This document shows positions 6,763 through 13,619 of a DNA stretch of 13,904 nucleotides, piece by piece (the first letter of the stretch is position 1; the number at the start of each line of letters is the position of its first letter). Location: positions 1 through 13,904 of the forward strand of contig JAEUVL010000231.1 of NCBI GenBank assembly GCA_016786965.1, written 5' to 3'. The notes beneath the pieces were generated by a model. It did not search any database. It was not told where the DNA came from and saw only the letters and a list, made by a program, of their open reading frames with translations. The position numbers and the translations under genes are program-made. This stretch comes from Chitinophagaceae bacterium (GTDB lineage Bacteria > Bacteroidota > Bacteroidia > Chitinophagales > Chitinophagaceae).

Positions 6763-7752
6763 TCATTCAAAGCATTCCATCACCAATTTTGTATAAAACT
6801 CCTTCAGGCTCCATCCCATCGCTTTTACCTGCTGAGGAACAATACTCGCTTCACTTTGCCCGGGGATGGTATTCACTTCCAGCATGTATGGCCGCCCTTC
6901 TTTTTCATTGTAAATGAAGTCTATCCGTACCACCCCTTTACAATTGAACACTGTGTAAACTTTTTTAGCAGCATCCCTTATTTTATCAGCCGTTACCTCA
7001 TCCACTTCTGCTGGAGTTGTTTCTGTAGACTTACCCTGGTACTTCGCTTCAAAATCAAAAAAGGCCATATCAGCATGCGCTTTTACCTCCGTAATAGGTA
7101 ATACAATGATATTTCCTTTTGACCTGAAAACACCTACGGTGAACTCCCGTCCTTCAACCATTTCTTCCACCAGTACCTGGTCATCTTCCTTGAAAGCTTT
7201 CTCGATGGCATAGCCTAATTCATCCGAAGGCTTCTCCACTTTTGACATCCCGATACTGGAACCACCATTATTGGGTTTAATAAAGACCGGGAATTGCAGA
7301 TTGGAGCTTATCTCATCTGGGCTGATAAATTTATCTTTTATGAGTATAACTGATTTGGCAACCCCAATACCCGACATACCCGCCACTGCTGTGCCGTATC
7401 TTTTATTGAAGGTGATGGCAGAAGTAGCCGCATCGCAGCCGGTGTAAGGAATTTGCAGCATATCAAAATAGCCCTGCAGTTTTCCATCCTCGCCCGGGGT
7501 ACCATGCATACCGATGAATACGGCATCAAAAGTGATCTTTTCATTATCTATCGGGAGCGAAAAATCATTCTTATCGATCTCTGTTTTGCGGCCATCCGGC
7601 AATTCATATAGCCAGCCTTTGGAATTGATATCGATCTTGTATACATTAAAGAGGTTCCTGTCAAGATTATTATCAATCGTAACAGCGCTTTTGTAGGAAA
7701 TAACCGCCTCGCCCGAAAAACCGCCGGTCACAAGAGCTATATTTTTCTTCAT
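6763..7752 (-). CDS. ddl: D-alanine--D-alanine ligase
   Basis: Ddl joins two D-alanines with ATP in the cytoplasm to make the terminal dipeptide of peptidoglycan precursors. The 329-aa protein shows the N-terminal GGFSGE (residues 10-15), HGTPGEDG (83-90) and the ATP-grasp segment KPNNGGSSIG (159-168). It also has the EE pair (196-197), R276 and D278, and the metal-binding LEVNTIPG (291-298). The ATG at 7752 is chosen over an in-frame ATG at 7803. Ddl proteins begin a few residues before the GGxSxE motif, and the extra 17 residues look non-coding. A possible -7 box TAATTTTG lies at 7869-7862. A 105-bp gap separates it from the PASTA gene downstream, which may be co-transcribed. Confidence 0.95.
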   Translation of the reverse strand: MKKNIALVTGGFSGEAVISYKSAVTIDNNLDRNLFNVYKIDINSKGWLYELPDGRKTEIDKNDFSLPIDNEKITFDAVFIGMHGTPGEDGKLQGYFDMLQIPYTGCDAATSAITFNKRYGTAVAGMSGIGVAKSVILIKDKFISPDEISSNLQFPVFIKPNNGGSSIGMSKVEKPSDELGYAIEKAFKEDDQVLVEEMVEGREFTVGVFRSKGNIIVLPITEVKAHADMAFFDFEAKYQGKSTETTPAEVDEVTADKIRDAAKKVYTVFNCKGVVRIDFIYNEKEGRPYMLEVNTIPGQSEASIVPQQVKAMGWSLKEFYTKLVMECFE

Positions 7753-7933
7753 CGTAGTTGTGTAGTATGTTTTGATCCCGGGTGAACGGGATAAGTTATG
7801 CAAATATTGCAGAAAATTTCAAGACGCCCAACCTCGCAGGCTAATTATGAAGATGGATTAACAAAATTATTATAACTGAAGGGCCGTTCCTCTGCCTGCT
7901 GGTTTATACTACTTGGGAAGGACTGAAAATAAG

Positions 7934-7963
7934 AAAGGTGAAGGCCGTTTCTCCTTCACCTTT
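7934..7963. terminator. Strong hairpin, terminator-like on both strands
   Basis: An 11-bp perfect stem AAAGGTGAAGG/CCTTCACCTTT has an 8-nt loop. On the plus strand it continues into TT and then ACG; on the minus strand it is followed by CTTATTTTC. It lies 173 bp beyond the ferredoxin stop, with no plus-strand gene upstream, so it may end an unrecognised transcript. Confidence 0.6.
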
Positions 7964-8074
7964 TTACGACGGGAAATATCACCCGCCACTCTTTAGGCAG
8001 CTTTCACTGCTATATATCTTTACGATACACCTGTAAGTTAGAAAACTTTACAGGCAATACGACAATTTGCACTA

Positions 8075-8108
8075 AAAAATTATGCACATCAGCCCCTAAA
8101 AGCTGATG
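8075..8108 (-). terminator. Likely terminator of the ferredoxin gene
   Basis: CATCAGC (8087-8093) pairs with GCTGATG (8102-8108). On the minus strand the hairpin is followed by TGCATAATTTTTTAG. It begins 28 bp after the ferredoxin stop at 8137. Confidence 0.55.
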
Positions 8109-8136
8109 CCCTCTTTCTGATAAACCAGTACAACTA

Positions 8137-8484
8137 TTATATGTGCAGTTTATCTTTCTTGGCAGTAAGTTCCTCTACGGTTTCCTGGTACATTTCATCA
8201 GGTACACAGCAATCTACCGGGCAAACAGCCGCACACTGTGGCTCCTCATGAAAGCCCTGGCATTCAGTGCACTTATTGGGTGTGATATAGTAAATATCAA
8301 CTGCCACAGGGGCATTTTTCTGATCCGCATCCACTACAGAGCCATCCAGCAGGGTAAAAGGTCCTTTGACGGTGGTTCCATCGGAAACTGCCCATTCCAC
8401 ACCACCTTCATAGATAGCATTATTGGGACATTCCGGCTCGCAGGCGCCACAGTTGATACATTCTTCAGTGATCTTAATAGCCAT
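8137..8484 (-). CDS. Ferredoxin with two [4Fe-4S] clusters
   Basis: This 115-aa soluble electron carrier has a first cluster motif C9-x2-C12-x2-C15-x3-C19-Pro. The second motif is spaced C72-x2-C75-x8-C84-x3-C88-Pro. The 8-residue insertion in the second motif is typical of the Allochromatium/YfhL-type low-potential ferredoxins. An additional Cys92-Cys93 pair follows the second cluster. Between the clusters is a roughly 50-residue insert (residues 20-71), which makes the protein longer than minimal dicluster ferredoxins. It is divergent from the acyl-CoA reductase gene with only 48 bp between them, and the two share overlapping promoters, so joint regulation is likely. Its redox partner is unknown. 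Confidence 0.93.
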   Translation of the reverse strand: MAIKITEECINCGACEPECPNNAIYEGGVEWAVSDGTTVKGPFTLLDGSVVDADQKNAPVAVDIYYITPNKCTECQGFHEEPQCAAVCPVDCCVPDEMYQETVEELTAKKDKLHI

Positions 8485-8510
8485 AAAATTTTAATTAATG
8501 GGTTCAGAGT

Positions 8511-8531
8511 TACTTTTGCGTGACAAAATTA
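8511..8531. promoter_or_regulatory. Overlapping divergent promoters
   Basis: Two -7 boxes face each other. TACTTTTG lies on the plus strand (8511-8518), aimed at the acyl-CoA reductase. TAATTTTG lies on the minus strand (8531-8524), aimed at the ferredoxin. Both match TAnnTTTG exactly and lie 5 bp apart. The -33 elements are not clear. Confidence 0.6.
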
Positions 8532-8541
8532 AATGTTACGA

Positions 8542-9540
8542 ATGAATTTACCACATCGTATTGATTTATTGGTCCGGCTTGGAGAATATATTTTAGGAGA
8601 AAATGAAGAGTGGCAGCATGCAAAAGAAAGGGCCAGCCGGGAAAATGGCTGGTTCGTACCCGAATTTATTGATCTTGCCGTAGCAAATATTGCCCATCAT
8701 TTTTTGCAAAAAGATAAGCTCGAAAAATGGCTGGCCGGGTATCCCCTGCCGGAAACAAATGACCAACCCCGCCAGGTAGGAATTGTAATGGCAGGTAATA
8801 TTCCATTGGTAGGATTTCATGATTGGCTGGCTGTTTTTATCTCCGGGCACAGGGCTGTTGTAAAACCCTCCTCCAAAGACCAGGTCCTTATTAAACACTT
8901 AGCTGAAAAAATGGCAGAGTGGGAACCGGAAATGGATAAACTCTCCGGCTTTGCCGATATGCTCAAAGGATGTGATGCCTATATTGCAACTGGCAGTAAT
9001 AACTCTTCCCGCTATTTTGAATACTATTTTGGCAAATACCCGCATATCATCCGGCAAAACAGGACCTCTGCAGCCATATTGACAGGCAATGAAACTGCTC
9101 AGGAACTGGAACTTCTTGCCAACGATGTTTTCTTGTATTTCGGGCTGGGTTGCCGAAATGTGACCAAGATCTATGTTCCCTCAGGCTATGACTTTATACC
9201 GCTGATAGAGGCCTTTAAAAAATACAATTACCTGGCAGATCTCCATAAATACAAAAACAATTACGACTACAACCTCGCTTTGCACCTGCTCAATAAAAAA
9301 TACTATATGAGCAGTGGTGCACTGCTGCTGGTGGAAGAGCCCTCTCTCTTCTCCCCCATCAGCCAACTGAACTATGGATACTATGAAGACAAGGAACTGC
9401 TGGCCGGAGAACTTATGGCCAATCAGGAGCTGCAGTGCATCGTGGGAAGCGGCTTTATACCTTTTGGGCAAAGCCAGGTCCCATCCCTGTCAGACTATGC
9501 CGATGGGGTGGACACCCTTGAATTCCTTTGCCGTTTATAA
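8542..9540 (+). CDS. LuxC-type acyl-CoA reductase
   Basis: This 332-aa member of the acyl-CoA reductase family (PF05893, related to LuxC and the aldehyde dehydrogenase fold) would reduce a fatty acyl-CoA to an aldehyde with NAD(P)H. Visible segments are GIVMAGNIPLVGFHDW, the phosphate-contact-like VVKPSSKD, the nucleotide-site-like ATGSNNSSRYF, and FGLGCRN with the likely nucleophile Cys (residue 204 from this start). It is shorter than LuxC of luminous bacteria (about 480 aa). No luxD, luxE or luxAB homologues are nearby, so bioluminescence is not implied. The ATG at 8542 is preferred over the ATG at 8533. The -7 box at 8511-8518 would leave almost no leader before 8533, but this choice is uncertain. 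It is divergent from the ferredoxin gene. Confidence 0.85.
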   Translation: MNLPHRIDLLVRLGEYILGENEEWQHAKERASRENGWFVPEFIDLAVANIAHHFLQKDKLEKWLAGYPLPETNDQPRQVGIVMAGNIPLVGFHDWLAVFISGHRAVVKPSSKDQVLIKHLAEKMAEWEPEMDKLSGFADMLKGCDAYIATGSNNSSRYFEYYFGKYPHIIRQNRTSAAILTGNETAQELELLANDVFLYFGLGCRNVTKIYVPSGYDFIPLIEAFKKYNYLADLHKYKNNYDYNLALHLLNKKYYMSSGALLLVEEPSLFSPISQLNYGYYEDKELLAGELMANQELQCIVGSGFIPFGQSQVPSLSDYADGVDTLEFLCRL

Positions 9541-9623
9541 AACCCTGGCTTTTGATTCCCCGTATTTCTTAATAAATTTACATCTAGGCAGAAGTACGAA
9601 GCTCTTAGTAAAGATTTGTTAAA

Positions 9624-9660
9624 CTGAACTGACGGTTTGAACACCTGAACTGACAGTTTG
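9624..9660 (+). repeat. 16-bp direct repeat, 21-bp period, upstream of the protease gene
   Basis: CTGAACTGACGGTTTG (9624-9639) and CTGAACTGACAGTTTG (9645-9660) differ at one base. The 21-bp period is two helical turns, so both copies face the same side of DNA. They directly precede the -7-like TTACTTTG (9661-9668). The TTTG ending the first copy sits 21 nt before that box and could be the -33 element. This looks like an operator or activator site. Confidence 0.6.
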
Positions 9661-9744
9661 TTACTTTGCAGAGCAGAGGCACAGGATTTGAGAAAATCGT
9701 ATGGCCCATTTAAACCCATTAGGAGATAAGAAAATAAAAAAACT

Positions 9745-11247
9745 ATGAAACTCAAACAGCTTTTACTCGTTGTTGCCGTAAGTGCAATATCAGCTATTGG
9801 AAGTGTGTGGATCTACAACAAAGTGTCCCGTAAACAGTCCTCCGCTTTCATTCAAACCGCAAATGGCAATGTTCCCGCCAACTATGCCGGTTTTTTTGAT
9901 AATGCCACCGGTGCCGGAGAACCCATTGATTTTACCAAGGCGGCCAATACTGCCGTACCCGCAGTCGTACACATTAAAACAAAGATCCCCGCTAAAAAGA
10001 TAAGCAACCAGCTCCCCCGCAACCGTGGTGGTATGGAAGATCTTTTTGAACAATTCTTTGGCCCTGGCTCAGGGTTTGGACCACAGATACAACCTGAACA
10101 AAGAGCTTCTGGCAGTGGCGTTATCATCAGCGATGATGGATACATTATTACCAATAACCACGTAGTATCCGACGGCGGCAACGGAGTGGCTGATGAGATC
10201 ACCGTGACCATGAACAATAAAAAAGTGTATAAGGCAAGAGTGATCGGCAAGGACCCAAGCAGCGATATCGCAGTATTAAAAATTGATGGAACTGGTTTCC
10301 CTTTCCTGCTATATGGTAATTCTGATAACGTAAAACTTGGCCAATGGGTGCTCGCTATTGGCTACCCGCTTACACTGGAAACCACGGTTACCGCCGGTAT
10401 CGTTAGCGCAAAGGGCCGAAATATTGGTATCAACGGAAGACAAAGCGCTACCCCGATTGAATCATTCATACAAACAGATGCGGCTGTAAACCAGGGCAAC
10501 AGTGGTGGTGCATTAATCAGTACCGATGGTCAGCTGATCGGTATTAATTCAGCCATCTATGCCCCTACCGGCACCTACGCTGGCTATTCATTCGCCATAC
10601 CCGTGAACCTGGTAAAGAAAATCGTGAACGACCTCATTAAATATGGTGATGTAAAAAGACCCTATTTAGGAATTCAGGTAGCAGAAGATAAAATTGATGC
10701 AGGTGACGGAGCTCATATTGGTACTGTGGCCAAGGATGGAGCGGCCGCTGGTATCGGGCTGAAACCAGGCGATATTATCACTAAGATCAATGAAGCGCCG
10801 ATCAACTCATGGACAGAATTGCAGGCGACGATCTCCTCTTATAATGCAGGAGAAAAGATCAGCATTACTTATAAAAGAGATGGAGTAGAAAAAACAACTT
10901 CAGCTACCCTGTCCAGCAAAACAGGTACCTACGAACAGCTGGCATCTTCCGGCTCCAGTCAAAAATTGGGGGCTGACCTGGAAACTCTTGATAAGAAAAC
11001 CGCCATGCAATATGAATTGGAAGGGGGCGTACTCGTAAAGAAAATAAAAGCCGGGGGGCCTTTCAGCAAAACAAGAATGCAGGATGGATTTGTGATCACC
11101 AGTGTGAATGGCACTGATATAGCTAATATAGAAGAACTTAACAGGGCCATCAACAGCCTTAAAGGCGAAACAATTCAACTGGAAGGTATCTATCCCGGGT
11201 ATGACGGCATATACCGGTATCCGTTGAATTTGGATAATATGCCATAA
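9745..11247 (+). CDS. HtrA/DegP-type periplasmic serine protease
   Basis: This 500-aa trypsin-fold protease/chaperone acts on misfolded envelope proteins. It has an N-terminal membrane segment or signal sequence (residues 5-24). The triad is His139 in IITNNHVV, Asp174 in PSSDIAVL and Ser253 in NQGNSGGAL. Two PDZ domains follow: about 305-393 (RPYLGIQV, then AAGIGLKPGDIITKIN) and 405-495 (LGADLETL, then GPFSKTRMQDGFVITSVN). Length and architecture fit DegP/DegQ (Do family). The region between residues 80 and 120 has the Gly- and Phe-rich LA-loop-like insert (FEQFFGPGSGFG) common in this family. The N-terminus lacks a clear cleavage site and could stay as an anchor. It is a single-gene unit, with a repeat-bearing promoter before it and a long terminator after it. 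Confidence 0.95.
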   Translation: MKLKQLLLVVAVSAISAIGSVWIYNKVSRKQSSAFIQTANGNVPANYAGFFDNATGAGEPIDFTKAANTAVPAVVHIKTKIPAKKISNQLPRNRGGMEDLFEQFFGPGSGFGPQIQPEQRASGSGVIISDDGYIITNNHVVSDGGNGVADEITVTMNNKKVYKARVIGKDPSSDIAVLKIDGTGFPFLLYGNSDNVKLGQWVLAIGYPLTLETTVTAGIVSAKGRNIGINGRQSATPIESFIQTDAAVNQGNSGGALISTDGQLIGINSAIYAPTGTYAGYSFAIPVNLVKKIVNDLIKYGDVKRPYLGIQVAEDKIDAGDGAHIGTVAKDGAAAGIGLKPGDIITKINEAPINSWTELQATISSYNAGEKISITYKRDGVEKTTSATLSSKTGTYEQLASSGSSQKLGADLETLDKKTAMQYELEGGVLVKKIKAGGPFSKTRMQDGFVITSVNGTDIANIEELNRAINSLKGETIQLEGIYPGYDGIYRYPLNLDNMP

Positions 11248-11262
11248 GCACACATAATTTAA

Positions 11263-11307
11263 ATAATAAAAAAGGCGGCCTCTTACAAGGGCCGCCTTTT
11301 TTATTAT
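11263..11307. terminator. 18-bp-stem bidirectional terminator
   Basis: ATAATAAAAAAGGCGGCC (11263-11280) pairs perfectly with 11290-11307 around a 9-nt loop. The GC core GGCGGCC/GGCCGCC is bounded by A6/T6, so each strand reads as GC stem plus T-run. It lies between the protease gene and a convergent gene and can end both. Confidence 0.9.
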
Positions 11308-11322
11308 GTTGTTCACATATCG

Positions 11323-11748
11323 CTAGTAAATTAGTTTCCTCCCCTCGTTATACTTACCCACCGCTTTTCTTAGCTGCTTTAATGAACTGGCCATAAAGAA
11401 TATGGATGTTCCGTATGTTATAATAGCAGCAGCGCTAAATCCGGATCTGTTATTTCCATACCGTGGGCTGTTAACATCCAGATTCATTGTGCCTAAAAAA
11501 GCAAATGCTACGGCTGGGGCTAAAAGAGAAAATCCAATTACTTTCCGGTTATTTGCTCTTTTATAATAAGGTATTGCTTCGGGTACTTTGTAAATAGCAG
11601 ACTTTAATTCTTTAAAGTTCAGTTTGCTGCCATCCATCCTCCAATTGACACCTTTTTTGGTTATCTGGCCGTACAGAGCAAAAGAAGAGTCTTGCGCAGC
11701 AGCTTTTATGGAAAAGCAAAACAATAGAAAGAATACAAGTGGTTTCAT
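11323..11748 (-). CDS. Exported/membrane protein of unknown function
   Basis: This 141-aa protein was not matched to a named family. A signal peptide (MKPLVFFLLFCFSIKAAA) is cleaved before Gln19. Residues 19-65 are polar, with YGQITKKGVNWRMDGSKLNFKEL. Two hydrophobic segments follow (about 70-87 VIGFSLLAPAVAFAFLG and about 104-120 SAAAIITYGTSIFFMAS), and the tail is basic (LRKAVGKYNEGRKLIY). Small proteins of this layout, with an exported domain followed by a two-helix hairpin, are frequent in Bacteroidota. It lies 36 bp downstream of the 232-aa gene on the same strand and may be co-transcribed. No promoter was found in the gap. Confidence 0.75.
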   Translation of the reverse strand: MKPLVFFLLFCFSIKAAAQDSSFALYGQITKKGVNWRMDGSKLNFKELKSAIYKVPEAIPYYKRANNRKVIGFSLLAPAVAFAFLGTMNLDVNSPRYGNNRSGFSAAAIITYGTSIFFMASSLKQLRKAVGKYNEGRKLIY

Positions 11749-11784
11749 AAAGTATAAGTTAATAGAATTTGAAACAATGCTTAA

Positions 11785-12483
11785 CTAGCTTTTCCTTTCT
11801 CCCACCCCAACCCCCACCACCTTCATGGCATAGTTTTTATAATGAGCCGCCATTTCATTTTCCTCCAGGCAACTCACTTTCAAAAACAACAGCCACGGCT
11901 CACCAGCCGGTGCACAGGGAATTTCCAGGGCACAGCCTGCTGGCGTCTCCGCCCCAAAATGATAAAGCTCCGATGTACGGTCTCTGGTAACAAGCCCTCC
12001 ATCCGTAGTGGGATCTCCATATAGCAGCACTGCTTCAAAATAATAATCAGTCACCAGTGTATTCTGGGCTATTACTTGGCCCGATACCAGGTCAATATAA
12101 ATACGGTGAACACCCCCATTAGCTGTAATGATATAATTCGCATTGCATAAATGCTCCAGCGGATGGTCCCTTTGCAGTTCCATCTTATTAAGGGCCGCAA
12201 AAGAAATGGCGCCTGTATCAATAAAAGGTTTAAGCCACTTTCCGGCGATCCTTGCCGTTATCCGTCCCATGTCAAGCTGGCGGGTATATGCGTACAGCTT
12301 TTTCACCATCCTGGCCGCCGCTGGCATCAGGATCCTGAATGCCTGGTTATTATCAGAAAAAGTTTTATTAAGGGACGCCTTTTTCACCGTTCCCCTTTTT
12401 CGTCTCCAAAATGAACCCTCCTTTGTCTTTACCAGTATATAAAGCTCCGGGTCCGGGCAGGGTGGCAATTTACCTTTTGGCAT
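11785..12483 (-). CDS. Uncharacterised 232-aa cytoplasmic protein
   Basis: The protein has no signal peptide or membrane segment. The N-terminal third is very basic (FWRRKRGTVKKASLNKTF, then KLYAYTRQLDMGRITARIAGKW). The C-terminal half is beta-rich and acidic, with TSELYHFGAE, EPWLLFLKVSC and AAHYKNYAMKVVGVG near the end. I do not recognise a named domain with confidence. The layout, a basic helical N-part and a carbohydrate-module-like C-part, gives no catalytic motif. Its ATG is at 12483, 29 nt after the expected transcript start from a TAATTTTG box. Five tandem 11-bp repeats lie directly upstream of that box. Coding is supported by the long open frame, normal composition and a promoter at the expected place. 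Confidence 0.75.
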   Translation of the reverse strand: MPKGKLPPCPDPELYILVKTKEGSFWRRKRGTVKKASLNKTFSDNNQAFRILMPAAARMVKKLYAYTRQLDMGRITARIAGKWLKPFIDTGAISFAALNKMELQRDHPLEHLCNANYIITANGGVHRIYIDLVSGQVIAQNTLVTDYYFEAVLLYGDPTTDGGLVTRDRTSELYHFGAETPAGCALEIPCAPAGEPWLLFLKVSCLEENEMAAHYKNYAMKVVGVGVGERKS

Positions 12484-12518
12484 AGGACTCCATTTTTTAT
12501 ATGACTATTTGATTTACC

Positions 12519-12526
12519 CAAAATTA
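12519..12526 (-). promoter_or_regulatory. -7 box of the 232-aa gene
   Basis: TAATTTTG on the minus strand (12526-12519) matches TAnnTTTG, with an expected start near 12512. The 11-bp tandem repeats begin 5 bp upstream of it and occupy the -33 region. Confidence 0.55.
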
Positions 12527-12530
12527 AGGA

Positions 12531-12596
12531 GTTATAGCCAACTTATAGGGGACTTATACCGGACATATAGGAAAGTTATAGGGGATTTAAATAAGG
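12531..12596. repeat. Tandem 11-bp repeats (five units and a decayed sixth)
   Basis: Consecutive units on the plus strand are GTTATAGCCAA, CTTATAGGGGA, CTTATACCGGA, CATATAGGAAA, GTTATAGGGGA and a degenerate TTTAAATAAGG. The consensus is STTATAGGGGA, with the TATA core fixed in the first five. The period is exactly 11 bp, about one helical turn and not a multiple of three, which argues for DNA-level function. It lies in the divergent gap between the 232-aa gene and the dehydrogenase gene. Confidence 0.8.
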
Positions 12597-12720
12597 GTTC
12601 ATCCATTGCTGCTCCGTGCTTATACGCCTCCAACCCCATTCCAGCCATATTGATGATACCATTCAGCCTCACCACTTTATATACTTGTATTTCCCTGCCC
12701 TCATTTCTTACAGTAACCAC

Positions 12721-12728
12721 TATTTTTG
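12721..12728 (+). promoter_or_regulatory. -7 box of the dehydrogenase operon
   Basis: TATTTTTG matches TAnnTTTG and would start transcription near 12735, about 7 nt before the ATG at 12742. That favours the ATG over the in-frame TTG at 12736. No clear -33 element was found. Confidence 0.5.
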
Positions 12729-12741
12729 ACCACCATTGCAA

Positions 12742-13617
12742 ATGAACCAAGCCACCATTCCAGACTACGAAGACCACAACAGGCAAACCTTGCTGGAGAA
12801 GCTGTTATTTCCGGCGCCCGGCGCCAGTACCGAAGACCTGGTTAAAGCGGTATCGGGCAAAACTATACTTATCACTGGCGCTTCCTATGGTATTGGGGCG
12901 GCTGTAGCGGAAGCACTCAGCAGCTATAAGGTCACCCTCATCTTGGTAGCCCGGACAAGACAAAAACTGGAAGAACTTCAACAACGCTGCCTGGATAAAC
13001 CTTGCTCAATACATATTTTTTGTGCCGACCTGAGAGAAGAATCACAAATAATAGAATTGCTGCACAATCTTACCACCCGGCAAATTGAAGTAGATATTTT
13101 TATTAATAACGCTGGTAAATCAATACACCGGGGGCTTGATAACTCTATTGACCGTTACACAGACACCCGGCGATGCAGTGCCACCAATTATACCGGGCCG
13201 GTGCAACTACTACTGGGCATTTTGCCAGGCCTGGTGGCCCGGAAAGGCCAAATAGTCAATGTTTCTGCACAAAATGTTTTACTTCCCCCCACCGCTGGCT
13301 GGTCGGCTTATCAGTCCTCCAAAGTTGCATTTGACCAATGGCTCCGGTGCATGGAACCGGAATTGCGGGTGAAGAAGGTTGCTGTCAGCAGTGTTTACCT
13401 GCCTGTTGTAAGAACCCGCATGAGCATGGTAAACGAGATCAATCATAAACGGCCGGCCATGAGCAAAGCAAAAGCTGTTACGATCATTCTTAACCGGCTG
13501 GTCAATAAAAAAAGAAAATACCGCCCCTGGTGGACAGGGATTATTGTTTTTTCAGCTGTCCTGTTTCCCAACCTATGGTACCGCCTGCAAGTGAGGCATT
13601 TAAAAAAGAAAGCCTGA
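12742..13617 (+). CDS. Short-chain dehydrogenase with C-terminal membrane helix
   Basis: This 291-aa SDR-family NAD(P)-dependent oxidoreductase has the cofactor-binding TGASYGIG (residues 45-52) and the adenine-site CADLR (94-98). It also has NNAG (122-125), catalytic Ser175 in NVSAQN, and YQSSK with Tyr190 and Lys194. Arg72 in VARTR suggests an NADP preference. Beyond the Rossmann fold the C-terminus carries a hydrophobic segment (about 265-280, WTGIIVFSAVLFPNLWY) framed by basic residues, so the enzyme is probably held at the inner membrane face. An N-terminal extension of about 38 residues precedes the fold. It is followed after 2 bp by an acyl-CoA ligase-like gene, so an acyl or ketoacyl substrate is plausible. 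The exact reaction cannot be told. Confidence 0.88.
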   Translation: MNQATIPDYEDHNRQTLLEKLLFPAPGASTEDLVKAVSGKTILITGASYGIGAAVAEALSSYKVTLILVARTRQKLEELQQRCLDKPCSIHIFCADLREESQIIELLHNLTTRQIEVDIFINNAGKSIHRGLDNSIDRYTDTRRCSATNYTGPVQLLLGILPGLVARKGQIVNVSAQNVLLPPTAGWSAYQSSKVAFDQWLRCMEPELRVKKVAVSSVYLPVVRTRMSMVNEINHKRPAMSKAKAVTIILNRLVNKKRKYRPWWTGIIVFSAVLFPNLWYRLQVRHLKKKA

Positions 13618-13619
13618 CC

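Larger units (their letters stand above)
7804..8136. other. 333-bp non-coding gap with three hairpins
   Basis: No credible gene is present. From left to right it holds a minus-strand -7-like box TAATTTTG (7869-7862) that could serve ddl. It then holds a strong hairpin at 7934-7963, a 10-bp hairpin with one bulge (CCTGTAAGTT at 8030-8039 against AACTTTACAGG at 8044-8054), and a hairpin at 8087-8108. A small RNA is possible but none was recognised. Confidence 0.5.

Noticed and set aside
8143..8523. 126-codon plus-strand open frame
   Set aside because: It is antisense to the ferredoxin gene, whose cysteine motifs fix the coding strand.
8542..9540. Part of a bioluminescence (lux) operon
   Set aside because: Only a LuxC-family reductase is present; there is no luciferase, LuxD or LuxE, and the neighbour is a ferredoxin.
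12532..12786. 84-codon minus-strand open frame over the 11-bp repeats
   Set aside because: The 11-bp period is out of phase with codons, and the frame overlaps promoters on both strands and the start of the dehydrogenase gene.
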